Source: Lachnospiraceae bacterium (GTDB lineage Bacteria > Bacillota > Clostridia > Lachnospirales > Lachnospiraceae). From it: a stretch of DNA of 59,361 bases. Positions within the stretch are counted from its first letter, which is position 1; each line of letters starts with the position of its first letter. Where the stretch lies: contig WRAQ01000017.1 in NCBI GenBank assembly GCA_009780115.1, positions 1 through 59,361 on the forward strand, read 5' to 3'. Shown in pieces: positions 52,501-59,361 of the stretch. Under the pieces are notes generated by a model. That model did no database searches. It had not been told where the DNA came from and worked only from the letters and a program-made list of their open reading frames with translations. The position numbers and the translations under genes are program-made.

Positions 52501-53639
52501 TGAAATTTACACCGGAAGGCGGGAGAATCAATCTTTATACTGCTTTAACCGGCGAAGTTAATGGTGAGTGTGAATTACGGATTACCGTTACCGATAGTGG
52601 AATTGGTATTTCATCCGAACAGCAGGATAAACTTTTCCACGCTTTTGAACAAGCCGAAAGTGGCATCAGCCGTGAATATGGCGGGACCGGGCTCGGCCTT
52701 GTAATTTCAAAACGAATTGTTGAACTGATGGACGGCGAAATTTGGGTCGAGTCGGAGCTTGGCAAAGGCTCACAGTTCATTTTCACCGTAAAGGTCGGGC
52801 GCAGCAAAAAAAATCCCAGTTCATTGCTTGCCCCCGGAGTTAATTGGGAAACTGTCCGTATTCTTGCGGTTGATGATATGCCCGAAGTACGGGAGCAATT
52901 CATCAATATGTTTAAGCAATTAAAAATAAATTGCGACGTTGCTGCCGACGGGGTTGAAGCTTGCAATATTATCGAAAAGAATGGCGGTTATGATATTTAC
53001 TTTATCGATTGGCGGATGCCGCGGATGGATGGCTTAGAATTAACAAGGCAAATCAAAGCGCGCAACGACGGAAGGCCGTCGGTGGTGATTATGATAACGG
53101 CGATGGATTGGGAATTTGTCAAAATCGAAGCTACTGAAGCGGGCGTTGACAGGCATATCGTAAAACCGCTGTTTTCCTCATCAATTATTGATGCAATAAA
53201 TGAATGTCTTGGTACGGCAAGAAATCATGCTGAAGGCAGCGAGTTTGTTGATGGTGAATTTGCCGGAAAAAGAATGTTGCTTGCTGAAGATATCGAAATT
53301 AACCGCGAAGTCCTCATTTCATTATTAAAAGATTCGGGCATTATAATCGAATGCGCGGAAAACGGCCTTGAAGCCTATAATAAAGTGATGGAAGCCCCTG
53401 ACAAATATGATGTTGTCTTTATGGATATTCAAATGCCCAAAATGAACGGGCATGAAGCAACCCGGCGTATCCGGGCCCTTCCTGCCCTACAAGGTGTGAA
53501 TTTACCGATTATCGCAATTACCGCAAACGTCTTCAAAAATGATATTGAAGATTGCCTTGCTGCCGGAATGGATGCCCACCTCGGGAAACCGCTTGATATT
53601 GAACGAGTATATCATGTTCTGCGTAAGTTTTTGAAATAA
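49587..53639 (+). CDS. Hybrid sensor histidine kinase with Cache, GAF, PAS, and two receivers
   Basis: A 1350-aa hybrid kinase. TM1 (about 14-33), an extracytoplasmic dCache-like sensor (about 40-298, ASERPWYSAAVAARGSIVITD and QLGVIGLDVPLD), TM2 (about 301-325), GAF-like (about 340-510), PAS (about 525-640), second GAF (about 650-838), HisKA with His853 in SAMSHEMRTPMNAIIGM, ATPase core (NLMSNAVKFTPEGG, GTGLGLVISKRI), then receivers with Asp1141 in FIDWRMPRMDG and Asp1280 in VFMDIQMPKMNG. The start ATG has no SD in good position, and a TATAAT ends 6 bases before it. No separate regulator is adjacent. Signal unknown. Confidence 0.9.
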   Translation: MKKFTLTKRNTLAARLLLVLIAFLTMILASGFIMSRSLNEKLKQSTNELMEETAIFISTTLLGPEIVLNFIADNVENMLNRNDGFEAVKSYLIESSSPAFKENIRMFDYYTVYGYFNVFADYENDLHGFIDGGGWHPSQDAEEGEWVASERPWYSAAVAARGSIVITDPYIDPSTLMPVIAYARLLIDEKGRQLGVIGLDVPLDFLTLILGNEHITPGGYLFLLDNRLQTIVHPNENNIGITLHDTSHDISRFIDAFERGEKISLQRFTDYRGVNSLLFAQKMDNDWYIGKIVPLFGYYRDLYAMLLVIGTLGAILATVLIYNLMRLDKNQARAVSEIERRDNLLRSVNNTASILLTAKNDKTLNSALVRCMKDVGISLDADLVEVWRNEYRDGKLYAVLNYYWHSEIGEEKRAASNITEFPYSDVPSWEERFANGEYIAGPVDKLSPEDQLFFKSFGTKSILAIPVYIKERLWGFCSIDDCRNIRNPSEDEIDILRSLSYMLANTVYRLDLTTKVNEANKLVKLMLDSSPLNCEIWDSNFNILDCNEATTKFFDVGSKEEYINRISDFSPEFQPDGQRSDEKTLKIIAQVFSKGQCVCEWQHVLADGTIVPVEVTLVPIDYGNERAVIAYTRDLREHNRMMERLSETHELLKHREEMRGAINEMAVMLLSLETKSLEESLNHGLRPVADTALVDNISIYKFMEFASGSDFGQIYRWESAKGGTVPPVIECMSVPKIPIINNWIKIFKKGGSVNIDESNITGEEKAFLDVWNIKSLLFTPVFIDGKMWGAVSFECCESDRHFDEGSVELLRSAAFLCANAIIRDDLEREITSAFERVEAASRAKSDFLSAMSHEMRTPMNAIIGMTAIGKKTEIVEEKDYALNKISDASSHLLRVINDVLDMAKIEANKLELTPIEYDFERMLQKVINVINFSVDEKEQTLFVDVDKNIPRFVIGDDQRLMQVITNLMSNAVKFTPEGGRINLYTALTGEVNGECELRITVTDSGIGISSEQQDKLFHAFEQAESGISREYGGTGLGLVISKRIVELMDGEIWVESELGKGSQFIFTVKVGRSKKNPSSLLAPGVNWETVRILAVDDMPEVREQFINMFKQLKINCDVAADGVEACNIIEKNGGYDIYFIDWRMPRMDGLELTRQIKARNDGRPSVVIMITAMDWEFVKIEATEAGVDRHIVKPLFSSSIIDAINECLGTARNHAEGSEFVDGEFAGKRMLLAEDIEINREVLISLLKDSGIIIECAENGLEAYNKVMEAPDKYDVVFMDIQMPKMNGHEATRRIRALPALQGVNLPIIAITANVFKNDIEDCLAAGMDAHLGKPLDIERVYHVLRKFLK

Positions 53640-53681
53640 GTTCAGGTTATGATATGTAATACTCATCAGAAGATTTGATAC

Positions 53682-53710
53682 TTGTATTCTAATAAACTTA
53701 TAAGTATAAT
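53682..53710 (+). promoter_or_regulatory. Promoter of the second cytidylate-kinase-like gene
   Basis: TTGTAT (53682-53687), 17-base spacer, TATAAT (53705-53710). It leaves a leader of about 70 bases before the ATG at 53786. Confidence 0.6.
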
Positions 53711-53785
53711 ATGTATGATATCAGAGTAAAAAGGTCAAACAATCCTGATTTTCTACGCCTGCTAAGCAGACAGATAGGAGTTAAA

Positions 53786-54409
53786 ATGAGAACTGTAATT
53801 ACGATTGGAAGACAATTTGGCTCGGGCGGCCATGAAATTGGGGCAAAAGTTGCAGACCATTTCAGCATCCCGTTTCTCGATAAGGACTTAGTCACCAAAG
53901 CCGCCAAAGATAGCGGGTTTTGCGAAGAAATCATCTTGAATCATGATGAAAGGCCGACCAATTCATTTTTGTACAATCTAGTAATGGATACTTATTCTTT
54001 TGGTTATAATGCCGCTCACTTTGTTGATATGCCAATTAGCCATAAGGTTTTTCTTGCTCAATTTGATACCATCAAAAAGTTAGCTGACGAAGGCCCTTGC
54101 GTTATCGTTGGCCGTTGCGCCGATTATGCTTTAAGCGAAAGGTCTAATTGCCTTAATATTTTTATTTACGCTAGTGAAGAGGATAAAATAAAATCCATCT
54201 GCCGGCAATTTGACCTCGAAGCCAACAAAGCAAGAGAGATGTGCATCAAAAAAGACAAACAGCGCCAAAGTTATTACAATTATTATACCTCAAAAAAATG
54301 GGGGCGCGCCGACAGCTATGACCTATGTATTAATAGCAGTGTCTTAGGAATTGATGGTTCGGTTAAACTGATTGTTAAGGCGATTGAGGAAATTGAGAAC
54401 CGGAAGTAG
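53786..54409 (+). CDS. Cytidylate kinase-like family protein (second copy)
   Basis: A 207-aa paralogue of the protein at 35946-36578. The start TVITIGRQFGSGGHEIG carries the modified P-loop (GRQFGSGG), followed by FLDKDLVTKAAKDSG, CVIVGRCADYALS and KDKQRQSYYNYYTSKKWG. The ATG at 53786 with AGGAG 5 bases upstream is chosen; the frame opens earlier at 53711 inside the leader. Nucleotide substrate not established. The AlbA_2-type gene follows 19 bases later. Confidence 0.85.
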   Translation: MRTVITIGRQFGSGGHEIGAKVADHFSIPFLDKDLVTKAAKDSGFCEEIILNHDERPTNSFLYNLVMDTYSFGYNAAHFVDMPISHKVFLAQFDTIKKLADEGPCVIVGRCADYALSERSNCLNIFIYASEEDKIKSICRQFDLEANKAREMCIKKDKQRQSYYNYYTSKKWGRADSYDLCINSSVLGIDGSVKLIVKAIEEIENRK

Positions 54410-54428
54410 GAAGAATAGGGATGCCGGT

Positions 54429-55880
54429 ATGATGGTTAATGACCTTGAAATGATTTTATACAAAGGTGAAGGTTATACTGTTGAGTTTAAGGAAGCTGCC
54501 GACAAATCAATTGTAGATGAAGCCTGCGCTTTTGCTAATGCTTCCGGCGGAACAATTTATGTTGGCATAAACGATAAAAATGAAATTGTTGGTACAGATA
54601 CAAGTAATGCCGCCCGTTCAAGATTGCAAGATACTTTAAATAAAATTGAACCTAGAATAGCCGTTAATATAAATATTCACGATACTGTCATAGTCATTGA
54701 AATTCCAGAAGGCAAGAATAAGCCTTACTCATCGCCAAATGGTTTTTATTTACGCTCCGGGCCTAACTCACAAAAATTAGACCGCAATGGAATTATCGAT
54801 TTTTTGCAAACCGAAGGCAAAGTCATTTATGATTATATAGTAGATGATAAATACCCAATTAATGATAACTTCAACGAAACTGAATATCAGAAATTTTTAT
54901 CTAAAGCTAAAGTTAGTGATATTTTACCACGCGAAATAATGCTAAAGAACCTTGATTGCGCTGATATTGCAGCAAATGGAACACTTTCATATACAAATGC
55001 CGGATTGTTATTTTTCAGAGATAATAGTGATAATGTCCGTTTTGATTTTTCCCATGTTGTCTGTGTCTTATATAAAGGTATTGATAAAGTATATATTATA
55101 GATGCTAAGCATCTTAATGGTGGTATTATGGATAATATTGATAACGCCATTGTTTTTTTAAAGCGAAACTTACGGTTAAGCTATGAAATTACGACCTTAC
55201 AAAGAAAAAATATCTTGGAGCTGCCTGAAGATGCTTTGCGAGAAGCTATTACCAATGCTGTATGTCATCGTGATAACTTTGAAAAAGGTGCAAGGGTTAT
55301 GATTGAAATTTTTGATGATAGAGTGGAAATCACCAATCCCGGTGCTGCACCAAAAGGTATTACTAAAGAAAATTTCGGAACAATAAGCATTGCACGAAAT
55401 CCTGTTATTGCAAGCCTTTTACATAGAGCAAATTATATCGAACGCATGGGGACAGGTATAAACCGCATGACTGGTACTATGGAAGCAGCAGGTCTTGAAA
55501 AACCTATTTTTCAAACGGAAGGTCATTTTTTCAAGGTGATTTTTTATCGCTCACCATCAACAGCGATAGACAGCGATAGAACAGCGATAGACAGCGATAG
55601 AACAGCGATAGACAGTGATAGAACAGCGATAGACAGTGATAGAACAGCGATAGACAGTGATAGAACAGCGATAGACAGTGATAGAACAGCGATAGACAGC
55701 GATAGAACAGCCGCCGTTATTAATTACTTACAGCAATATGGTAAAGGTAAAAACTCGGATTTTACTGAATTACTTGGTTTAAGACATCAGAGAGTTAGGG
55801 AAATACTGCAAATCCTTGTTCATGAAGGATTGATTGAAAAGCATGGTGATAAACGGCACACTTTTTACACTTTGAAATAG
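54429..55880 (+). CDS. AlbA_2-domain ATP-binding protein with TAIDSDR heptad repeats
   Basis: A 483-aa protein. The N-terminal AlbA_2/Schlafen-type domain (EFKEAADKSIVDEACAFANA, GGTIYVGINDKNEIVG) is followed by a GHKL-type ATP-binding region (ALREAITNAVCHRDN, DDRVEITNPG, GTGINRMTGTM). Residues 378-426 are seven exact copies of TAIDSDR, encoded by a 21-bp tandem repeat. The C-terminus is a winged helix (FTELLGLRHQRVREILQILVHEG). This is the layout of putative transcriptional regulators with an AlbA_2 domain. Start at ATG 54429 or 54432. The gene looks AT-rich relative to its surroundings. Confidence 0.85.
   Translation: MMVNDLEMILYKGEGYTVEFKEAADKSIVDEACAFANASGGTIYVGINDKNEIVGTDTSNAARSRLQDTLNKIEPRIAVNINIHDTVIVIEIPEGKNKPYSSPNGFYLRSGPNSQKLDRNGIIDFLQTEGKVIYDYIVDDKYPINDNFNETEYQKFLSKAKVSDILPREIMLKNLDCADIAANGTLSYTNAGLLFFRDNSDNVRFDFSHVVCVLYKGIDKVYIIDAKHLNGGIMDNIDNAIVFLKRNLRLSYEITTLQRKNILELPEDALREAITNAVCHRDNFEKGARVMIEIFDDRVEITNPGAAPKGITKENFGTISIARNPVIASLLHRANYIERMGTGINRMTGTMEAAGLEKPIFQTEGHFFKVIFYRSPSTAIDSDRTAIDSDRTAIDSDRTAIDSDRTAIDSDRTAIDSDRTAIDSDRTAAVINYLQQYGKGKNSDFTELLGLRHQRVREILQILVHEGLIEKHGDKRHTFYTLK
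55560..55706 (+). repeat. Seven-copy 21-bp tandem repeat inside the AlbA_2-type gene
   Basis: Unit ACAGCGATAGACAGYGATAG plus A, encoding TAIDSDR, seven copies with no indels. Only the Ser codon varies (AGC in copies 1, 2, 7; AGT in copies 3-6). Near identity points to recent expansion; a change in copy number keeps the frame. Confidence 0.92.
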
Positions 55881-56111
55881 AAATAGATTATACAAGAATT
55901 GGCTTAATACTTTACATGAGCCTTTTTATGGTTCAACCGTTCCAAAAGCATCTGATACGCCTAGATAGGTTGAACACATCGAACTATTCGTTAAACATGT
56001 CTTTTGCGAATAGTTCGCAAAACCATATCGTTTAAAACAAATAGATTTTCATAAAAAAATGTGATATAATTTTTTAGGGTTTACTGCCCTATAATGTCTT
56101 AGGAGGATAAT
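55881..56111. promoter_or_regulatory. Regulatory region upstream of the CheX-like gene
   Basis: It contains a weak terminator-like GGCT...AGCC-TTTTT (about 55901-55925), an inverted repeat GTTCAACC/GGTTGAAC (55931-55938 with 55968-55975), a perfect 11-bp inverted repeat CGAACTATTCG/CGAATAGTTCG (55980-55990 with 56007-56017), and an extended -10 TGaTATAAT (56062-56070) with a weak -35. SD TAGGAGG precedes the ATG at 56112. Confidence 0.55.
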
Positions 56112-57002
56112 ATGTTTGGATTTTATTTTGGGAAATACTTGCGGGACAAGGGTTTGCTTACCCAAGACAAGTATGATGAAATTTTGGCGGAAATGAATAC
56201 GGCTAGAGTTAAAATGGGATTAATGGCGGTAACGGAAAATCTAATGACCACCAAGCAAGCCGATGAAATAAACCGTTTACAAGCGCTTAAGGACAAAAGA
56301 TTCGGAGATTTAGCGGTTGAAAAGGGCTATTTAACCGATGAACAAGTCGGCGGGCTTCTAAAAAAGCAAGGCGACCCATATCTTCTATTTGTCCAGGGAC
56401 TTACGGAAAAAGGGATTTTAACCTTAGATGAAATTGATAATGAATTAAAGCTATATCAGCAAGAGCAAAACTTTTCAGAAGATGAACTCGCCGCGCTGAA
56501 AAGCGGTGATATTGACAGAATCGTTCCTTTATTCATTAAAGCTCCGGGTATTAGTGACTTAGCTAAGGAACATATTGCTTTAGTTGCCAGAAATATGGTT
56601 CGTTTCATTGATAATACTGTTACAATCGCAGCGGCAGAAATAGTATCTGATTATGAAGCCGAATATATGGCAAGGCAGGACCTTGAAGGTGACTTTTACT
56701 TATTAACCGCTTTTTGCGGTGACGGAATTAAAGAAATGGCCGTAAAATATGGCAATGAAGAATTTTCGCAAGTTGATGAAGATGCACTAGATGCGGTATG
56801 CGAGTTTTTAAACTGTAATAACGGCTTATTTGCCTCCAAATTAAGCGAAGAAGACAAAGTAATTGATATGCTGCCGCCGCTTATGTATGTAAACCCCGTA
56901 AAAATCCGCGCTAATCAAATAATAAAAATTCCTTTCATTGTATTTGGCAAACAAATTTATTTGCTGCTCAAATACGGAAATGATTTTGAGATAAACAGCT
57001 AA
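56112..57002 (+). CDS. CheX-like phosphatase with N-terminal GspE/MshEN-like repeats
   Basis: A 296-aa protein. The C-terminal half (about 160-290) is CheX/CheC-like, with the phosphatase ExxN pair Glu231 and Asn234 in CEFLNCNNGLFASKL. The N-terminal half has two copies of a motif like that of GspE/MshE N-domains: GKYLRDKGLLTQDKYDEIL and FGDLAVEKGYLTDEQVGGLL. CheX dephosphorylates CheY in chemotaxis; here a stand-alone receiver gene follows 26 bases later, a likely substrate. No flagellar or chemotaxis genes are near. The function of the N-terminal part is not known. Confidence 0.78.
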   Translation: MFGFYFGKYLRDKGLLTQDKYDEILAEMNTARVKMGLMAVTENLMTTKQADEINRLQALKDKRFGDLAVEKGYLTDEQVGGLLKKQGDPYLLFVQGLTEKGILTLDEIDNELKLYQQEQNFSEDELAALKSGDIDRIVPLFIKAPGISDLAKEHIALVARNMVRFIDNTVTIAAAEIVSDYEAEYMARQDLEGDFYLLTAFCGDGIKEMAVKYGNEEFSQVDEDALDAVCEFLNCNNGLFASKLSEEDKVIDMLPPLMYVNPVKIRANQIIKIPFIVFGKQIYLLLKYGNDFEINS

Positions 57003-57028
57003 AGAATATAGGTAAAGAGGAAAAAAAC

Positions 57029-57391
57029 ATGACAAATATTTTAATCGTTGATGATTCAAGAACCTCCAGACGGCATTTGAGAACTTTACTGGAAGAAGAA
57101 GGTTTAAACGTATGCGGAGAAGCGGTAAATGGCGAAGAGGGTTATCAAGAATATAAAAAGTTAAGCCCTGATTTAGTAACGCTTGATATTACCATGCCGG
57201 TGCTTGACGGACTAGAGGCATTAAAGAAAATAAAAACTGATTTTCCTAATGCGAACGTTATTATGGTTTCCGCCGCCGGACAAAAAAATAAACTGGTCGA
57301 GGCGGTTAAACTAGGTGCTAGTGATTTTATTACGAAACCGTTTGAAAAAGAAAATCTTATGACGACGATAAAGAGGGTTTTGGCAATATAA
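57029..57391 (+). CDS. CheY-like single-domain response regulator
   Basis: A 120-aa stand-alone receiver. Acidic pair in ILIVDDSRTSRR, phosphorylation site Asp53 in VTLDITMPVLDGLEAL, switch Ser in IMVSAAGQ, and Lys in ITKPFEKENL. No output domain, so it must act by binding another protein. It is the probable partner of the CheX-like protein directly upstream. A kinase is not adjacent; the hybrid kinase at 49587 is a possible source but this is only proximity. SD AGAGG. Confidence 0.9.
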   Translation: MTNILIVDDSRTSRRHLRTLLEEEGLNVCGEAVNGEEGYQEYKKLSPDLVTLDITMPVLDGLEALKKIKTDFPNANVIMVSAAGQKNKLVEAVKLGASDFITKPFEKENLMTTIKRVLAI

Positions 57392-57394
57392 TTA

Positions 57395-58369
57395 CTATCT
57401 ATCTCCCACCACTTTCATTAAATTAACAAAATAATCCGGTAATGGCGCTTCAACTTCGATATATTTTTTTGATATAGGGTGAACAAACCCAAGAGTAGCT
57501 GCGTGTAAAGTTTGTCCGGATAAATTAAAAGGGGCTTTTAAGCCATTGCCATAAACTTCATCACCCAAAATCGGGAAACCAAGGTATGCAAGATGAACCC
57601 GGATTTGATGAGTCCGGCCGGTTTCCAACCGACATTCGAGCAATGAATATTTGTGAAAACGCTCGGCTACTTTATAATGAGTAATAGCTTCTTTTCCATT
57701 GATTGTATTACCTATGGCCATATCGCTGTTATTATTAAGATTCGGCAATACGGCCATTTTCTTGCGATTTTTGGGGTGACGTCCTATTAAAGTATTAATC
57801 GTTCCTGACTCATTCGCGATGTTTCCGCAAACAAGGGCAAGATATCTTCTTTCAACCAGACGTTCCTTTAATTGCCGGGCGATTTCCTGATGAGTGGAAT
57901 CACTTTTGCAGACCAGAATAGCCCCGGTGGTATCACGGTCAATCCGATGTACTATCCCCGGGCGCAAAACCCCATTAATACCCGATAGGGAGTCGCGGCA
58001 ATGATATAAAAGGGCATTTACTAAGGTATTACTGTAATGACCGGGCGCCGGGTGGACGACCATAGCTTTAGGTTTATTAACAACCAACAGAAATTCATCT
58101 TCAAAAAGAATATCCAGCGGTATATCTTCTGCTTCAATCGAAGGAAAAACCGCCGCCGGAACGTTCAAAAGAATCCGGTCGCCGCTCTGAACCCGGTAAC
58201 TTGCCCGCAAAACACGGGAAGCCCCCTCACTCTTTTCCAACAAAACTAACTCATCTTTTAATAATTTTTGAATATAAGAACGCGAAAAAGAATCCATCAA
58301 CATACTAAGATGCCGATCAATCCGTTCACCTTCCTCTTCTTCTGATACCTGAAATATATATTTTCTCAT
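57395..58369 (-). CDS. rluD: 23S rRNA pseudouridine synthase RluD-like
   Basis: A 324-aa RluA-family enzyme. N-terminal S4 domain (GERIDRHLSMLMDSFSRSYI, RIQKLLKD-like: SYIQKLLKDELV), then VVNKPKAMVVHPAPGHYSNTL, catalytic Asp in PGIVHRIDRDTTGAIL, and the signature LETGRTHQIRVHLAYLG. The preceding order lspA-rluD is the standard Bacillota arrangement, which supports RluD (modification of helix 69 of 23S rRNA). There is only a weak SD; a palindrome lies just before the ATG. Target sites are inferred from the family. Confidence 0.9.
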   Translation of the reverse strand: MRKYIFQVSEEEEGERIDRHLSMLMDSFSRSYIQKLLKDELVLLEKSEGASRVLRASYRVQSGDRILLNVPAAVFPSIEAEDIPLDILFEDEFLLVVNKPKAMVVHPAPGHYSNTLVNALLYHCRDSLSGINGVLRPGIVHRIDRDTTGAILVCKSDSTHQEIARQLKERLVERRYLALVCGNIANESGTINTLIGRHPKNRKKMAVLPNLNNNSDMAIGNTINGKEAITHYKVAERFHKYSLLECRLETGRTHQIRVHLAYLGFPILGDEVYGNGLKAPFNLSGQTLHAATLGFVHPISKKYIEVEAPLPDYFVNLMKVVGDR

Positions 58370-58375
58370 ATAATT

Positions 58376-58398
58376 ATTGACTGACCTGGTCGGTCAAT
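58376..58398. promoter_or_regulatory. Near-perfect palindrome between lspA and rluD
   Basis: ATTGACTGACC-T-GGTCGGTCAAT with one mismatch between arms, directly upstream of the rluD start. It resembles operators of TetR-type repressors and could also fold in mRNA and cover the weak SD. Confidence 0.6.
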
Positions 58399-58403
58399 CA
58401 AGC

Positions 58404-58943
58404 TCATTTCAATTCCCTATACTTCCGTTGCTTAAAACTCAAAAACTCAAAATCAGCATCTTTATAAACAAACATAATCAAAATAATTAATATCGCCGTT
58501 GGTACCGTCACGAGAATATCAGCAATATTGAAAATGGGAAAAGGCTGGCCAAACAGCCTGACAATCGGCACATAAATAAAATCAACCACATAATTTAACC
58601 GCAGGCGGTCAATCATATTGCCAATTGCGCCCGCCGAAATCATCGTAAGAAGAATATGAAGGCTGATAAATTTTCTTTTAACCGGGGTTTTCCAAATTAC
58701 GAAAGCAATCACACATAAAAATACGATTGCTATAAAAACAAAGAAAACTTTTTGGTTCGGCAGCATACCAAAAGCGGCGCCGACATTTTCCAGATAATTA
58801 AATTCAAAAACTCCGTCAATAATACTGTAAGCCGGCTGATTTTTCAGATTAATTACGGCAAGATATTTCGTATACTGATCGGCGAAAACCAACAAAACTA
58901 ATAAAATTAAATCAAAAATAATAAGTTGCGCTTTTTTCTTCAT
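58404..58943 (-). CDS. lspA: Lipoprotein signal peptidase LspA
   Basis: A 179-aa aspartyl membrane protease that removes signal peptides from prolipoproteins, such as the LivJ-like and orphan binding proteins in this window. Four membrane segments; the family region FNYLENVGAAFGML and the catalytic Asp pair in NMIDRLRLNYVVDFI and FNIADILVTV. The ATG at 58943 has GGAGAG upstream and overlaps the aroB stop (ATGA). It is followed by rluD as usual. Confidence 0.94.
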   Translation of the reverse strand: MKKKAQLIIFDLILLVLLVFADQYTKYLAVINLKNQPAYSIIDGVFEFNYLENVGAAFGMLPNQKVFFVFIAIVFLCVIAFVIWKTPVKRKFISLHILLTMISAGAIGNMIDRLRLNYVVDFIYVPIVRLFGQPFPIFNIADILVTVPTAILIILIMFVYKDADFEFLSFKQRKYRELK

Positions 58944-59361
58944 GTCTCTTCTCTCCAAGTGATTTCCTCAATTGCCGCAAGTATTTCTTCTTCTGTTACA
59001 CTCGTATCAATAATAGCTTTCCCCACTTTTTTCAGCAGAATATATTTTAACCCATCGCCGGTGACTTTTTTATCCGACTTCACATATTCCAAAATTTCCG
59101 CCGCGTTAATATCACTAATTGAAATCGGCAGATTGAATGGCACAAACATATCGCGGATTTCATAGTACTCTTCCATCTTAAGATAACCCTTTTTCCATGA
59201 GATAAAAGAAGCAGCTACCGCGCCTAAAGCAATACATTCACCATGCAGCATTTTGAAATCCATCGCCTTTTCCAAGGCATGTCCAATCGTATGGCCAAAA
59301 TTCAAAATCGCCCGAAGCCCTGCTTCATGCGGGTCTTTTTCCACCACCATTTTCTTGATTA
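58940..59361 (-). CDS. aroB: 3-dehydroquinate synthase AroB, C-terminal fragment
   Basis: The window ends inside this gene; about 140 C-terminal residues are seen and the frame is open to the last base. AroB turns DAHP into 3-dehydroquinate in the shikimate pathway, using NAD and a divalent metal. Metal-binding residues include His in LNFGHTIGHALE and His in MLHGECIALGAVAA. SDKKVTGDGLKYILLKKVGKA is the family C-terminal region (shown as KKVTGDGLKYILL). The TGA overlaps the lspA ATG, so the two are co-translated. Confidence 0.93.
   Translation of the reverse strand, partial: IKKMVVEKDPHEAGLRAILNFGHTIGHALEKAMDFKMLHGECIALGAVAASFISWKKGYLKMEEYYEIRDMFVPFNLPISISDINAAEILEYVKSDKKVTGDGLKYILLKKVGKAIIDTSVTEEEILAAIEEITWREET

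Noticed and set aside
55560-55706. Regularly spaced repeats that could suggest a CRISPR array
   Set aside because: They are head-to-tail 21-bp units without spacers, in frame inside a coding sequence.

Overview
The window reads as a chromosomal segment of a Bacillota (Clostridia, Lachnospiraceae-like) bacterium. Evidence: L27 with a Prp-type N-terminal extension plus the prp gene between rplU and rpmA, RecU, YlbJ, RsfS/YqeK/YhbY, LexA divergent from a YneA-like protein, short-form HisG with HisZ, and strong purine-rich Shine-Dalgarno (SD) sites. Nearly all genes lie on the plus strand. No rRNA, tRNA, CRISPR array, insertion sequence or prophage was found.

Layout. 1-5.2 kb: DegV tail, topoisomerase IV subunits (parE, parC) flanking a nitroreductase. 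5.3-10.5 kb: rsmD, coaD, a coiled-coil protein, a membrane-anchored cell-wall amidase, a secreted unknown, and ylbJ (minus). 10.7-15 kb: HAD phosphatase, YgiQ radical SAM protein, RluA-type pseudouridine synthase, recU. 15-20.5 kb: partial histidine operon hisZ-hisG-hisD-hisB-hisIE, in which HisIE carries a degenerate HisF barrel. 20.5-23 kb: small membrane or secreted proteins and an orphan solute-binding lipoprotein. 23-30.3 kb: two-part radical SAM locus, then rplU-prp-rpmA-obgE-yhbY-nadD-yqeK-rsfS (ribosome assembly and NAD synthesis). 30.4-36 kb: DUF378 protein and a complete branched-chain amino-acid type ABC importer (livJ, livHMGF). 36-39.4 kb: a cytidylate-kinase-like protein, a HAD phosphatase, a second nitroreductase, and the SOS pair lexA/yneA. 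39.7-49.4 kb: a two-component system, a Xer-type recombinase, a TtcA-like PP-loop enzyme, dtd, an XRE regulator with a pentad-repeat tail, a ROK regulator with an MFS transporter, and a small membrane protein. 49.5-57.4 kb: a large hybrid histidine kinase, a second cytidylate-kinase-like gene, an AlbA_2-type ATP-binding protein with seven heptapeptide repeats, and a CheX-like/CheY-like pair. 57.4 kb to the end (minus): rluD, lspA, aroB (partial).

The most unusual signals lie between genes. One family of composite hairpin elements (family A) has at least six full copies, each starting at or just after a stop codon and ending shortly before the next gene's SD. Paired arms change together between copies, and two copies carry an extra hairpin. 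A second family of long hairpins of about 130-145 bp (family B) has three copies, one inverted, also with matched arm changes. This points to folded RNA, or hairpin-forming mobile DNA, rather than simple protein sites. Three genes without an SD (secreted unknown, radical SAM protein, ttcA-like) have good promoters placed so that transcription should start at or next to the start codon, suggesting leaderless mRNAs. All calls come from reading the sequence; no database search or folding calculation was run.
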